Shown: one piece after another, positions 25,819 to 34,607 of the stretch | How the letters are laid out: the number at the start of each line of letters is the position of its first letter | How positions within the stretch are numbered: position 1 is the stretch's first letter | Assembly: GCF_030317115.1 (NCBI RefSeq) | Contig: NZ_JASZYF010000009.1 | Coordinates: 186,001-250,000, forward strand | Source of the DNA: Variovorax gracilis | GTDB lineage: Bacteria; Pseudomonadota; Gammaproteobacteria; Burkholderiales; Burkholderiaceae_C | DNA: 64,000 nucleotides | Direction of reading: 5' to 3' | Made by a program: the position numbers and the translations under genes | Notes under the pieces: model-generated | Database searches by the model: none | What the model saw: only the letters and a program-made list of their open reading frames with translations | Told to the model about the DNA's origin: nothing

Positions 25819-26841
25819 ATGAGCCTTCGCCGCGACTTTATCAAGCTTTCCCTCGGCGCCGCCGCAGCGGCCAGCTTCGCCCTGACGGCATTGCCGTCGT
25901 TTGCGCAGGGCGTGACCCTGCTCAATGTGTCGTACGACCCGACGCGCGAACTCTATGTCGACTACAACCAGGCCTTCGCCAAGTACTGGAAGGGCAAGAC
26001 CGGCCAGGACGTGACGATCAAGCAGTCGCATGGCGGCTCCGGCAAGCAGGCGCGCTCGATCATCGACGGCATCGACGCCGACGTCGCGACGCTGGCCCTG
26101 GCCGGTGACACGGATGCCCTTGTCACGCACGGCGGCCTGGTGAAGCCCGACTGGCAGAAGCGCCTGCCGCACAACTCGGCACCGTACACCTCGACGATCG
26201 TCTTCCTCGTGAAGAAGGGCAATCCCAAGGGCTTGAAGGATTGGGAAGACCTGGTGAAGCCTGGCGTGCAGGTCATCACGCCCAATCCCAAGACCTCTGG
26301 CGGCGCCCGCTGGAATTACCTGGCCGCGTGGGAGTTCGCCAAGCGCAAGTACGGCGGCGACGACAAGGCGAAGGAGTTCGTCGGCAAGCTCTACAAGAAC
26401 GTGCCCGTGCTCGATACCGGTGCGCGCGGCTCGACCATCACCTTCGTCCAGCGCGGCGTAGGCGATGTGTTGCTGGCCTGGGAGAACGAAGCTTTCCTCG
26501 CGCTGAAGGAATTCGGTCCCGACAAGTTCGACATCGTCGTGCCTTCCATCAGCATCCTGGCGGAGCCGACGGTGACCGTGGTCGACAAGGTCGTCGACAA
26601 GAAGGGCACGCGCGCCGTCGCCGAGGAGTACCTGAAGTACCTCTATTCCGACGAAGGCCAGGACGTTGCAGGGCGCAACTACTACCGCCCGACCTCGGAG
26701 AAGGCCAAGGCCAAGTACGACAAGCAGTTCCCGAAGCTGACGCTGTTCACCATTGATGAGGCCTTCGGCGGCTGGACCAAGGCGGACAAGACGCACTTTG
26801 CCGACGGCGCTTCGTTCGATCAGATCTACACAAACAAGTAG
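25819..26841 (+). CDS. Sulfate ABC transporter periplasmic binding protein (first copy)
   Basis: A 340-residue sulfate/thiosulfate-binding protein (Sbp/CysP family). The signal carries a twin-arginine-like motif, SLRRDFIKLSLGAAAA, ending in SFAQG. The family start of the mature protein, LLNVSYDPTRELYVDYNQAF, follows, with KQSHGGSGKQARSIIDG and NPKTSGGARWNYLAAW, segments known to line the sulfate site. It is apparently monocistronic or leads the ssu genes; the cognate permeases are probably CysTWA 14 kb downstream. A second, Sec-type copy is at 39531-40532. Confidence 0.92.
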   Translation: MSLRRDFIKLSLGAAAAASFALTALPSFAQGVTLLNVSYDPTRELYVDYNQAFAKYWKGKTGQDVTIKQSHGGSGKQARSIIDGIDADVATLALAGDTDALVTHGGLVKPDWQKRLPHNSAPYTSTIVFLVKKGNPKGLKDWEDLVKPGVQVITPNPKTSGGARWNYLAAWEFAKRKYGGDDKAKEFVGKLYKNVPVLDTGARGSTITFVQRGVGDVLLAWENEAFLALKEFGPDKFDIVVPSISILAEPTVTVVDKVVDKKGTRAVAEEYLKYLYSDEGQDVAGRNYYRPTSEKAKAKYDKQFPKLTLFTIDEAFGGWTKADKTHFADGASFDQIYTNK

Positions 26842-26853
26842 TCGCTTCGCCCA

Positions 26854-26890
26854 CCCCTTGACCGGGGGGCGGGCCTGCCCCTTCGGGCGG
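26854..26890 (+). terminator. GC-rich hairpins after the first sulfate-binding protein gene
   Basis: Two short stem-loops follow the stop codon: CCCC/GGGG (26854-26857 with 26864-26867) and GCCC-CTTC-GGGC (26877-26888, extendable by a wobble and a GC pair). No T-run follows, so any termination would be weak or factor-dependent. They separate the binding-protein gene from ssuE and may uncouple expression levels. Confidence 0.3.
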
Positions 26891-26933
26891 CCGGCGCGGC
26901 GGCCCTCCCGAATACCGTTGTCCTGAAAGTGAA

Positions 26934-27524
26934 TTGACTGTGACTGTTCTTCTGATCGCTGGCAGCCCCTCTGCGCCTTCGCGCTCTGCGGTCCTGCTCG
27001 ACGCCGTGGCCGCGCGGCTTGGCGAGCGCAGCGTGCCGGTCGATCGGCTCGCGATCCGCGAACTCGCGGCACATGCCTTGCTGCTGGGGGAGGCGTCCCA
27101 TCCCTCGGTGCAGCACGCGGTGGAGCAGGTGCGGCGTGCCGACGTGATCGTGATCGCGACGCCGGTCTACAAGGCGGCGTACAGCGGCGTGCTCAAGGTG
27201 TTCCTCGACCTGCTGCCGCAGTCGGCGCTCAAGGGCAAGACCGTCCTGCCGCTGGCAACGGGCGGAAGCCCGCATCACATGCTGGCGCTCGACTATGCGT
27301 TGCGTCCCGTGCTGCAGTCGCTGGCGGCGCGGCACATCCTGCCGGGCGTGTATGCGACCGATGGCCAGGTCACTCTGCAGCCGGAAGGCGCCTACCAGTT
27401 GCAGGCGGAACTCTCGCAGCGTCTCGACGATGCGGTCGAAACGCTGGCGAGCGAAGGGCTCAAGCTGCCCCCGACCTGGGGCTTCGAGCCGGTGGCCTTC
27501 TCGCGCGTGCGATGTAGCGTTTGA
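26934..27524 (+). CDS. ssuE: NADPH-dependent FMN reductase SsuE
   Basis: A flavodoxin-fold reductase of about 196 residues supplying FMNH2 to the alkanesulfonate monooxygenase SsuD. The flavin-binding start LIAGSPSAPSRSAVLLDAV and the SsuE-type segment VIATPVYKAAYSGVLKVFLD are clear, as is LATGGSPHHMLALDYALRP. The start is TTG 26934 or GTG 26940; neither has a strong ribosome site. It is the first enzyme gene of the ssu operon. Confidence 0.92.
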   Translation: MTVTVLLIAGSPSAPSRSAVLLDAVAARLGERSVPVDRLAIRELAAHALLLGEASHPSVQHAVEQVRRADVIVIATPVYKAAYSGVLKVFLDLLPQSALKGKTVLPLATGGSPHHMLALDYALRPVLQSLAARHILPGVYATDGQVTLQPEGAYQLQAELSQRLDDAVETLASEGLKLPPTWGFEPVAFSRVRCSV

Positions 27525-27631
27525 CGGCGTAGCGCCATCGTCGCATCCATCCCGGCGCCTCTTCTCCCATCCCGATCGATTCTTTCGCCGCTGCGTGCGG
27601 CGCGGGATTCCCTTTGCCCTGAAAGAAATCC

Positions 27632-27772
27632 ATGCCGCCCGTTCTCACCGACAACTTTCAACCACCGCGCCGCCCGTGGCGGGTGCTGACCGACCTGGCG
27701 ATCAGCGTGGTGGTGGTGGTCGCGATCGCACTCATCACCAGCTTCCTGGCGGCCACTTCGGCGCCTCTGTGA
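27632..27772 (+). CDS. 46-residue single-span membrane microprotein in the ssu operon
   Basis: A short frame (ATG 27632 to TGA 27770-27772) between ssuE and the first ssuA. The product has a proline- and basic-rich N-terminus (FQPPRRPWRVLTDLAI), then an uninterrupted hydrophobic stretch of about 18 residues (ISVVVVVAIALITSFLA) and a short tail. The positive-inside rule puts the N-terminus in the cytoplasm. The upstream GAAAGAAA is only a modest ribosome site. Position in a transporter operon suggests a small subunit or stabiliser of the permease; no family is recognised. Confidence 0.6.
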   Translation: MPPVLTDNFQPPRRPWRVLTDLAISVVVVVAIALITSFLAATSAPL

Positions 27773-27804
27773 AGCCATCGACACCTTTACCTGGAAACAC
27801 GCAC

Positions 27805-28761
27805 ATGACACTGCATTCATCGACACGCCGGCAACTGATCCAGGGCGCCGCCGCTGCCATTGCGCTGCCATCGCTCTACGCCTTCGCGCAGGCGCCTGCA
27901 CGTCAACTTCGCATCGGCCACCAGAAAGGCAGCCTCAGCCTGCTGAAAGGCAGGGGCACGCTCGAAAAGCGCCTCGCGCCGCTGGGCGTATCGATCAAGT
28001 GGACGGAATTCACGGCCGGCCCGGTGCAACTCGAAGCGCTCAACGTGGGCTCGATCGATTTCGGCGATGTCGGCGAAGCGCCGCCGATCTTTGCGCAGGC
28101 GGCCGGCGCGCCGCTGGCCTATGTGGCGGCGACCGTGCCGCGTCCGCAATCCGAAGCTGTGCTGGTTCCCAAGGGCTCGACGATCCGGTCGGTAGCCGAT
28201 CTCAAGGGCAAGAAGGTCGCGCTCAACAAAGGCAGCAACGTTCACTACTTCCTGGTGAAGCTGCTCGAAAAACACGGGCTGGCCTACAGCGATGTAAACG
28301 TCGTCTTCCTGCCGCCCGCGGATGCGCGCGCCGCCTTCGAGAAGGGGTCGATCGATGCATGGGTGATCTGGGATCCTTTCCTCGCCTCGGCGGAGAAGAC
28401 GCTCGACGCCAAGGTGCTGGCGGACGCCACGGACGTAGTGGGCAACCGGGCCTATTTCTTCTCGTCGCTCGACTACGCGCAGAAGAACCAGGACGTCATC
28501 AAGATCCTCGTCGAGGAACTCGACAAGATCGACCAGTGGGCACAGGCCAACCTCGGAGCATTCGCCACGGAGCTTTCGGCCATCTGGGGCATTCCCAAGC
28601 CCGTGGTCGATGTTTCTGTCGGCCGCACGAAGTTCGGTACGGGGCCGATCACCAAGGCCATCCTCGGCGAGCAGCAGAAGATCGCCGACACCTTCTTCGC
28701 GCTCGGGCTGATCCCGAAGAAGATCAACCTGCTCGACGCCGCGGCGGCGGGCATCGCCTGA
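27805..28761 (+). CDS. ssuA: Sulfonate ABC transporter substrate-binding protein, first copy
   Basis: A 318-residue periplasmic binding protein of the SsuA family. The signal is Tat-like (STRRQLIQGAAAAIALP) ending in FAQA. Family motifs include IGHQKGSLSLLKGRGTLEKR, GSIDFGDVGEAPPIFAQAAG and DAWVIWDPFLASAE. The start at ATG 27805 gives a proper signal peptide; the open frame extends far upstream. It is followed after 9 nt by ssuD. Confidence 0.93.
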   Translation: MTLHSSTRRQLIQGAAAAIALPSLYAFAQAPARQLRIGHQKGSLSLLKGRGTLEKRLAPLGVSIKWTEFTAGPVQLEALNVGSIDFGDVGEAPPIFAQAAGAPLAYVAATVPRPQSEAVLVPKGSTIRSVADLKGKKVALNKGSNVHYFLVKLLEKHGLAYSDVNVVFLPPADARAAFEKGSIDAWVIWDPFLASAEKTLDAKVLADATDVVGNRAYFFSSLDYAQKNQDVIKILVEELDKIDQWAQANLGAFATELSAIWGIPKPVVDVSVGRTKFGTGPITKAILGEQQKIADTFFALGLIPKKINLLDAAAAGIA

Positions 28762-28770
28762 GGACGCGCC

Positions 28771-29940
28771 ATGCAAATCCTCTGGTTCCTCCCCACGCAC
28801 GGCGACAGCCGCTACCTCGGGTCCACCGAAGGCGCGCGCACGGTCGATCTGGCCTACCTGCAGCAGATTGCCGGCGCGGCCGACAAGCTCGGCTATGAAG
28901 GCGTCCTGATTCCCACCGGCCGCTCCTGCGAGGACCCCTGGGTGATCGCATCGAGCCTGATCGGCGCAACGTCGCGGCTCAAGTTCCTGGTAGCGGTGCG
29001 GCCGGGACTGCACCAGCCGAGCCTTGCCGCGCGCATGGCCGCGACCTTCGACCGGCTCTCCGGCGGGCGCGTGCTGGTGAACCTCGTGACCGGCGGCGAC
29101 CAGGCCGAGCTCGAAGGCGATGGCGTGTACCTCGACCATGCCGCACGCTACGAGCAGTCGGCAGAGTTCATCCGCATCTGGCGCGAGGTCATCGCGCGCA
29201 GCCATGAGGGCCTGAGCTACGACTACGACGGCAAACACCTGAGCGTGAAGGGCGCGAAGCTGCTGTTTCCACCGACGCAGAAGCCGTATCCGCCCGTGTG
29301 GTTCGGCGGGTCGTCCGCCGCTGCGCACGAGCTCGCGGCGGAGCAGGTCGATGCCTACCTGACCTGGGGCGAGCCGCCCGCCGAAGTGGCGAAGAAGATC
29401 GCCGACGTGCGCGAGCGCGCCGCTCGCAGGGGGCGCACCGTGAAGTTCGGCATCCGCCTGCACGTCATCGTGCGCGAGACGGAAGACGAAGCGTGGCGCG
29501 CCGCCGAATCGTTGATCAGCCGTGTGGACGACGAGACGGTGATTCGCGCGCAAGCCGCCTTCGCGCGCATGGACTCCGAAGGCCAGCGCCGCATGGCTGC
29601 GCTGCATGCCGGCGGAGCCAGGCGAACGCGGGAGGACCTGGAAATCAGCCCGAACCTGTGGGCTGGTGTGGGCCTTGTGCGCGGTGGCGCGGGCACGGCG
29701 CTGGTGGGCGATCCGAAGACCGTCGCGGCGCGGATCGAGGAATACGCGGCGCTGGGCATCGACAACTTCATCTTCTCGGGCTATCCGCATCTGGAGGAGG
29801 CCTATCGCTTCGCCGAGCTGGTTTTCCCGCTGTTGCCACGCAAGCAGCGCCCGGGTCTGCCGGGCGAGACGCTGACGGGGCCGTTCGGCGAAGTCGTCGC
29901 CAACCTGGATGCGCCGTCGCGCCTCCGCTCGCAGAGCTGA
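28771..29940 (+). CDS. ssuD: FMNH2-dependent alkanesulfonate monooxygenase SsuD
   Basis: A 389-residue flavin-dependent TIM-barrel oxygenase that cleaves alkanesulfonates to aldehyde and sulfite. The start MQILWFLPTHGDSRYLGS is typical of SsuD. The active-site cysteine (Cys53, in GRSCEDPW) and the GIRLHVIVRETEDEAW stretch with conserved Arg and His are present, as is LVTGGDQAELEGDG. Full length for the family. It depends on SsuE in the same operon for reduced FMN. Confidence 0.96.
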   Translation: MQILWFLPTHGDSRYLGSTEGARTVDLAYLQQIAGAADKLGYEGVLIPTGRSCEDPWVIASSLIGATSRLKFLVAVRPGLHQPSLAARMAATFDRLSGGRVLVNLVTGGDQAELEGDGVYLDHAARYEQSAEFIRIWREVIARSHEGLSYDYDGKHLSVKGAKLLFPPTQKPYPPVWFGGSSAAAHELAAEQVDAYLTWGEPPAEVAKKIADVRERAARRGRTVKFGIRLHVIVRETEDEAWRAAESLISRVDDETVIRAQAAFARMDSEGQRRMAALHAGGARRTREDLEISPNLWAGVGLVRGGAGTALVGDPKTVAARIEEYAALGIDNFIFSGYPHLEEAYRFAELVFPLLPRKQRPGLPGETLTGPFGEVVANLDAPSRLRSQS

Positions 29941-29965
29941 TCGCGCAGCGATTCAAAGGACTTTC

Positions 29966-30799
29966 ATGACTGAACAAGTGCAGACCTTGCCAGCCGCGGC
30001 ACCCTCGCTGAACACCGCCAAAGCCTTCGCTATTGGCGTCGCCAGGCGCCTCGTCCCCTGGCTCGTGCCCGTCGGCCTCATCGTGGTGTGGCAGATCGCC
30101 TCGTCGCTTGGCTGGCTCTCGACCCGCGTGCTGCCGGCGCCCATCGACGTGGTCAAGGCCGCGTGGACGTTGGCCGCGTCGGGCGAACTGTGGACGCACG
30201 TGAAGGTGAGTGCCGGGCGCGCACTGGCCGGGCTCGCGATCGGCGGCGGCCTGGGCCTCGCGCTGGGTTTGTTGACGGGCTCGGTCAAGTTTTTCGAAAC
30301 ACTGCTCGACTCCAGCATCCAGATGGTGCGCAACATTCCGGCGCTGGCGCTGATCCCGCTCGTGATCCTCTGGTTCGGCATCGACGAATCGGCCAAGCTG
30401 TTCCTGATCTCGGTGTCGGTGTTCTTTCCGATCTACCTCAACACCTTCCACGGCATCCGCAACGTCGATCCGCAACTCATCGAGATGGGCCGCACCTACG
30501 GGCTCACGCGGTGGCAGCTCTACAAGGAGGTGATTCTTCCGGGCGCGACGTCTTCGATCCTCGTCGGCCTGCGCTTCTCGCTGGGATTGATGTGGGTGAT
30601 CCTGATCGTGGCCGAGACCATCTCTGCGCAATCCGGCATCGGCTATCTCACGATGAACGCACGCGAGTTCCTGCAGACCGACATCGTGCTGGTGGGCATC
30701 CTGCTCTACGCGCTGCTCGGCAAGCTCGCCGACTTGTTTGCGCGCGGATTGGAGCGCTGGTGGCTGCGCTGGCATCCGGGCTACAGCGTCGCCAAGTGA
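29966..30799 (+). CDS. ssuC: Sulfonate ABC transporter permease SsuC
   Basis: A 277-residue inner-membrane permease with about six spans. The cytoplasmic EAA loop reads EMGRTYGLTRWQLYKEVILPG, preceded by IPALALIPLVILWFGI, both standard for SsuC/TauC. The ATG at 29966 has AAAGGA upstream. It lies between ssuD and a second ssuA, so one permease may serve two binding proteins. Confidence 0.94.
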   Translation: MTEQVQTLPAAAPSLNTAKAFAIGVARRLVPWLVPVGLIVVWQIASSLGWLSTRVLPAPIDVVKAAWTLAASGELWTHVKVSAGRALAGLAIGGGLGLALGLLTGSVKFFETLLDSSIQMVRNIPALALIPLVILWFGIDESAKLFLISVSVFFPIYLNTFHGIRNVDPQLIEMGRTYGLTRWQLYKEVILPGATSSILVGLRFSLGLMWVILIVAETISAQSGIGYLTMNAREFLQTDIVLVGILLYALLGKLADLFARGLERWWLRWHPGYSVAK

Positions 30800-30812
30800 A
30801 GGAGCAACGAAG

Positions 30813-31778
30813 ATGACTCACACTCTGTCCCTCACCCGTCGCGGTGCCCTGGCCACGCTGGCTTCGGTCGCCGGTGGCGTGGCCTTCGCGCAGAACAACG
30901 CGCCATCGACCGTGCGCATCGGCTACCAGAAGTCGTCGACGCTGATCGTCGTGCTCAAGACTCAGGGCACGCTCGAGCGTCAGCTCGCACCGCTGGGCGT
31001 GAAGATCGGTTGGCACGAGTTCACCAGCGGATTGCCGCTGCTGGAGGCGCTCAATCTCGACAACCTCGACTTCAGCGCGGACGTCGCCGACACCGTGCCG
31101 GTGTTCGCCCAGGCCGCTGGCGCCAGACTGACCTTCGTCGCGCAAGAGGCGCCTTCGCCATCGGCGCAGGCCATCGTGGTTCGCGCCGATTCGCCGATCC
31201 GCTCGGTTGCCGACCTCAAGGGCCGCAAGGTGGGCTTCGCCAAGGCGGCCGGCGTGCACTACCTGCTGATCGCTGCGCTCGACAAGGCGGGCCTCACATT
31301 CAGGGACATCGAGCCTGCCTACCTGACGCCGGCCGATGGCCGAGCGGCCTTCGAGCGCGGTGCGATCGACGCGTGGGTGGTCTGGGACCCATTCCTCTCG
31401 GCGGCGCAGCGGCAATCGAGCGTGCGCGTCCTGGCCGACGGCACGGGCATTGCGTCGTACCAGCGCTACTACCTGGCGGGGACGCCTTTTGCGCAGTCGC
31501 GGCCCGACGTGCTGCGTGTGCTCTTCAGCGAACTGCAGAAGGCGGGCGCCTGGGTCAAACAGAAGCCGAAGGAGGCCGCCGCGTTGCTCGCGCCCGTGTG
31601 GGGCCTGGATGCCGCCACGGTCGAGCAGGCCAACGCGCGCCGCAGCTACGAAGTGCGCCCGGTGTTGACCGGCGGCCTCGGCGAGCAGCAACGCATCGCC
31701 GATGCCTTCTTCGCCGAGAAGCTGCTGCCAAGAAAAATCAATGCGCTCGACGTGGCGCTGTTCACCCCGGGAGCCTGA
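30813..31778 (+). CDS. Sulfonate ABC transporter substrate-binding protein, second copy
   Basis: A 321-residue SsuA-family binding protein with a short signal peptide (LTRRGALATLASVAGGVAFA) and AAGGAG 8 nt before the ATG. It shares the layout of the first SsuA (IGYQKSSTLIVVLKTQGTLE, DAWVVWDPFLSAAQ, GEQQRIADAFFAEKLLP). The presumed ligand region differs, with LDFSADVADTVPVFAQ where the first copy has IDFGDVGEAPPIFAQ. It probably widens the sulfonate range of a shared SsuBC transporter. Confidence 0.92.
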   Translation: MTHTLSLTRRGALATLASVAGGVAFAQNNAPSTVRIGYQKSSTLIVVLKTQGTLERQLAPLGVKIGWHEFTSGLPLLEALNLDNLDFSADVADTVPVFAQAAGARLTFVAQEAPSPSAQAIVVRADSPIRSVADLKGRKVGFAKAAGVHYLLIAALDKAGLTFRDIEPAYLTPADGRAAFERGAIDAWVVWDPFLSAAQRQSSVRVLADGTGIASYQRYYLAGTPFAQSRPDVLRVLFSELQKAGAWVKQKPKEAAALLAPVWGLDAATVEQANARRSYEVRPVLTGGLGEQQRIADAFFAEKLLPRKINALDVALFTPGA

Positions 31779-31783
31779 AGACC

Positions 31784-32608
31784 ATGAGCGCCATCCTCCA
31801 TGCAACGAACGACGAGGGACCGGGCGGTGTCCGACTGGACATTCGCGGACTGTCCAAGCGCTACGGCGAGCGCGAGGTGCTGCGCAACACGCAGCTTTCC
31901 ATCGAGCCCGGGCAATTCATCGCCATCGTCGGCCGCAGCGGCTGCGGAAAGAGCACCCTGCTGAGGCTGATCGCGGGACTGGAAGAGGCCTCCGACGGGG
32001 CGCTCTACACAGACGGCAAGGCCATCGATGGCCTGCATGACGACACGCGGATCATGTTCCAGGAAGCGCGCCTGCTGCCGTGGCGCCGCGTGCTCGACAA
32101 CGTGACGCTGGGCCTGCCCGCCGAGAGCCGTGCGCGTGGCGAGGAAGTGCTGGCGCAGGTCGGCCTTTCCGAGCGGCGCGGCGAATGGCCGGCGCGCCTG
32201 TCGGGTGGACAGCGGCAGCGCGTGTCGCTCGCGCGGGCGCTGGTGCATCATCCGCGGCTGCTCCTGCTCGACGAGCCGCTGGGCGCTCTCGATGCGCTCA
32301 CGCGGATCGAGATGCACCGTCTGATCGAGAGCCTGTGGCAGCGCCATCGCTTCACCGCGCTGCTGGTCACGCACGACGTGCAGGAGGCCGTGGCGCTGGC
32401 CGACCGCGTGATCCTGATCGAGGATGGGCGCATTGCGCTCGACGAAACCATCTCCCTGGCTCGGCCGCGATCGCAGGGCGACCCGGCATTCGCGGCGATC
32501 GAGAAACGCATCCTCGATCGCGTGCTTCAAAAGCCCGAGAACCCCGAGCCCGCGAACGACACCCGCTGGGCCGATGGTCCCGCACACGTGCTGCGCTGGG
32601 CTGTGTGA
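31784..32608 (+). CDS. ssuB: Sulfonate ABC transporter ATP-binding protein SsuB
   Basis: A 274-residue ATPase with Walker A GRSGCGKST, Q-loop MFQEARLLPWRRVLDN (the SsuB/TauB hallmark), signature RLSGGQRQRVSLARAL, Walker B LLLLDEPLGALD and switch His in LVTHDVQEAV. It starts 5 nt after the second ssuA. The C-terminal tail of about 30 residues is rich in Pro and Glu. It closes the ssu transporter set. Confidence 0.95.
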   Translation: MSAILHATNDEGPGGVRLDIRGLSKRYGEREVLRNTQLSIEPGQFIAIVGRSGCGKSTLLRLIAGLEEASDGALYTDGKAIDGLHDDTRIMFQEARLLPWRRVLDNVTLGLPAESRARGEEVLAQVGLSERRGEWPARLSGGQRQRVSLARALVHHPRLLLLDEPLGALDALTRIEMHRLIESLWQRHRFTALLVTHDVQEAVALADRVILIEDGRIALDETISLARPRSQGDPAFAAIEKRILDRVLQKPENPEPANDTRWADGPAHVLRWAV

Positions 32609-32653
32609 GCGCAGCCGATTTCAGACCCCTCATTTCCAACCAAGGAGTTTTCC

Positions 32654-32869
32654 ATGTCCATCCAAGCCATCAATGTCCGCAACCAGTTCAAGGGCAAGGT
32701 CCGCGAGATCATCCGCGGTGATGTCGTTTCCGAAGTCGACGTCGAGACCGCGTGGGGCATCGTGACCTCGGTCATCACCACGCGCTCGGTCGACGAACTG
32801 CAGCTCAAGCCTGGTTCCGACGTGGTCGCGCTGGTGAAGTCGACCGAGGTGTCGATCGCCAAGCTTTAA
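32654..32869 (+). CDS. Molbindin (single TOBE/Mop domain) protein
   Basis: A 71-residue protein made of one TOBE/Mop domain: INVRNQFKGKVREIIRGDV, VVSEVDVETAWGIVTSVITT, SVDELQLKPGSDVVALVKST. Molbindins of this size form hexamers that bind molybdate or related oxyanions in the cytoplasm. AAGGAG precedes the ATG. It sits between ssuB and metN, 1 nt ahead of the latter. Its presence in a sulfur cluster suggests oxyanion sensing or buffering, as molybdate mimics sulfate; this is inference. Confidence 0.93.
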   Translation: MSIQAINVRNQFKGKVREIIRGDVVSEVDVETAWGIVTSVITTRSVDELQLKPGSDVVALVKSTEVSIAKL

Positions 32870-32870
32870 A

Positions 32871-33920
32871 ATGGGGATGATCCAACTCTCTGACATTCAC
32901 CAGATTTATGACGGCCCGAGCGGGCCGGTCGAGGCCCTCAAGGGCATCGACCTGACGGTGGCGCCGGGCGAAGTGTTCGGCGTGATCGGGCGCAGCGGGG
33001 CGGGCAAGAGCTCGCTGGTGCGCACCATCAATCTCCTCAATCGTCCCGTGCGCGGCAGCGTGCGCGTCGACGGCCGCGAACTCACGGCGCTGGACGACGC
33101 CGAGCTGCGCGCCGCGCGACAGGGCATCGGCATGATCTTCCAGCACTTCAACCTGCTGGCTTCGCGCACCGTCTACGACAACGTGGCGCTGCCGCTCGAA
33201 CTTGCGGGCCTGCGCCCGTCGGACATCCAGGCGCGCGTCGAGCCGCTGCTCGAGCTGGTGGGCCTCACCGGCTTGCGCGACCGTTATCCGGCGCAGATCA
33301 GCGGTGGCCAGAAGCAGCGTGTGGGTATCGCACGTGCTCTGGCCAACCGGCCGAAGGTGCTGCTCTCGGACGAGGCCACTTCGGCGCTGGACCCCGAGAC
33401 CACGCGCTCGATCCTCGCGCTGCTGCAGCAGATCAACCGCGAGTTCGGCCTGACCATCGTGCTCATCACGCACGAGATGCAGGTCATCAAGCAGCTCGCG
33501 CAGCAGGTCGCGGTGATCGACCATGGCCGCATCGTGGAGCAGGGCGCCGTGCTCGACGTCTTCACACGGCCGCAGCATGAAACCACTCGCAGCCTCCTGG
33601 ACGACATCGCGCCGCAGGCCTTGCCCGAGAGCGTGCTGGCGCGCATCCGCGCCTTGATGCTCGACGGCGGCAGCCAGACGCCGCAGCTGCTGCGCCTGGC
33701 TTTCGCGGGCGATGATGCCGCGGACCAGCCCCTGTTGTCACAGGTGATCCGGCGCTTCGGCATCGACCTGTCGATCGTGCATGGCCAGGTCGACGAGATC
33801 CAGGGACGGCCTTTCGGCTCGCTGGCCGTGCTGGCCCGTGGCGCGGGCGAATCGGTGGCTTCGGCGGTCGCGTACCTGCGCGGCGCCGGCGTCGTGGTGC
33901 AGGAGGTGGCGCATGTTTGA
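32871..33920 (+). CDS. metN: Methionine ABC transporter ATP-binding protein MetN
   Basis: A 349-residue ATPase with Walker A GRSGAGKSS, IFQHFNLLASRTVYDNVALP, signature QISGGQKQRVGIARAL and Walker B VLLSDEATSALDPETT. A C-terminal NIL/ACT-like domain (about 265-345, with LLSQVIRRFGIDLSIVHGQV) binds methionine for feedback inhibition in known members. The start is ATG 32871 or ATG 32877. A TAAAAT sequence at 32867-32872 could be a -10 element giving a near-leaderless message. It overlaps metI. Confidence 0.94.
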   Translation: MGMIQLSDIHQIYDGPSGPVEALKGIDLTVAPGEVFGVIGRSGAGKSSLVRTINLLNRPVRGSVRVDGRELTALDDAELRAARQGIGMIFQHFNLLASRTVYDNVALPLELAGLRPSDIQARVEPLLELVGLTGLRDRYPAQISGGQKQRVGIARALANRPKVLLSDEATSALDPETTRSILALLQQINREFGLTIVLITHEMQVIKQLAQQVAVIDHGRIVEQGAVLDVFTRPQHETTRSLLDDIAPQALPESVLARIRALMLDGGSQTPQLLRLAFAGDDAADQPLLSQVIRRFGIDLSIVHGQVDEIQGRPFGSLAVLARGAGESVASAVAYLRGAGVVVQEVAHV

Positions 33921-34578
33921 CGTCTTCACCGGCCCCATGCTGGAGCTCTTCGCGACCTCCTTGTGGGAAACCATCGTCATGGTCGGCATCTCGGGGTTGA
34001 TCGGTGCCGCGGTCGGCGTGCCGCTCGGCGTGTACCTGCATCTCACGGACACGGGCGGCGTCCTGCAGAATCGGCCCGCCAATCGGATTGTCGGCGCCAT
34101 CGTCAACGCGGTGCGCTCCACGCCTTTCATCATCCTGCTGGTGGCGATCATTCCGCTCACGCGCTTGCTGACGGGTTCGTCGATCGGCACCGCCGCGGCT
34201 GTGGTGCCGCTGAGCATCGCTGCTGCGCCTTTCGTGGCGCGGCTGGTCGAGACCTCTTTGCGCGAGGTCGATCGCGGTCTGGTCGAGGCGGCGCAGGCCA
34301 TGGGTGCCACCACGCGCCAGATCGTCTGGAAGGTGCTGTTGCCCGAAGCCCTGCCCGGCATCGTGGCCGGCGTGACGATCTCCTTCGTGAGTCTCACCGG
34401 TTACTCGGCGATGGCGGGCGCGATCGGCGGCGGCGGCCTGGGCGACCTGGGCATTCGCTACGGTTACCAGCGCTTCCTGCCCGAGGTGATGCTGGCAGTG
34501 GTGATCGTGCTCATCCTGTTCGTGCAGGCGCTTCAAAGCGGCGGCGATTGGCTGGTGCGCAGGCTCAGCCACAAGTAG
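33913..34578 (+). CDS. metI: Methionine ABC transporter permease MetI
   Basis: A 221-residue inner-membrane permease with about five spans. The N-terminus LELFATSLWETIVMVGISGL, the NAVRSTPFIILLVAIIPLTR segment and the EAA loop EAAQAMGATTRQIVWKVLLP are typical of MetI. The ATG at 33913 overlaps the end of metN, with AGGAGG just upstream. metQ follows after 29 nt. Confidence 0.95.
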   Translation: MFDVFTGPMLELFATSLWETIVMVGISGLIGAAVGVPLGVYLHLTDTGGVLQNRPANRIVGAIVNAVRSTPFIILLVAIIPLTRLLTGSSIGTAAAVVPLSIAAAPFVARLVETSLREVDRGLVEAAQAMGATTRQIVWKVLLPEALPGIVAGVTISFVSLTGYSAMAGAIGGGGLGDLGIRYGYQRFLPEVMLAVVIVLILFVQALQSGGDWLVRRLSHK

Positions 34579-34607
34579 TTTTTTTCTCTCTCCAAGGAAT
34601 ACGTTTC

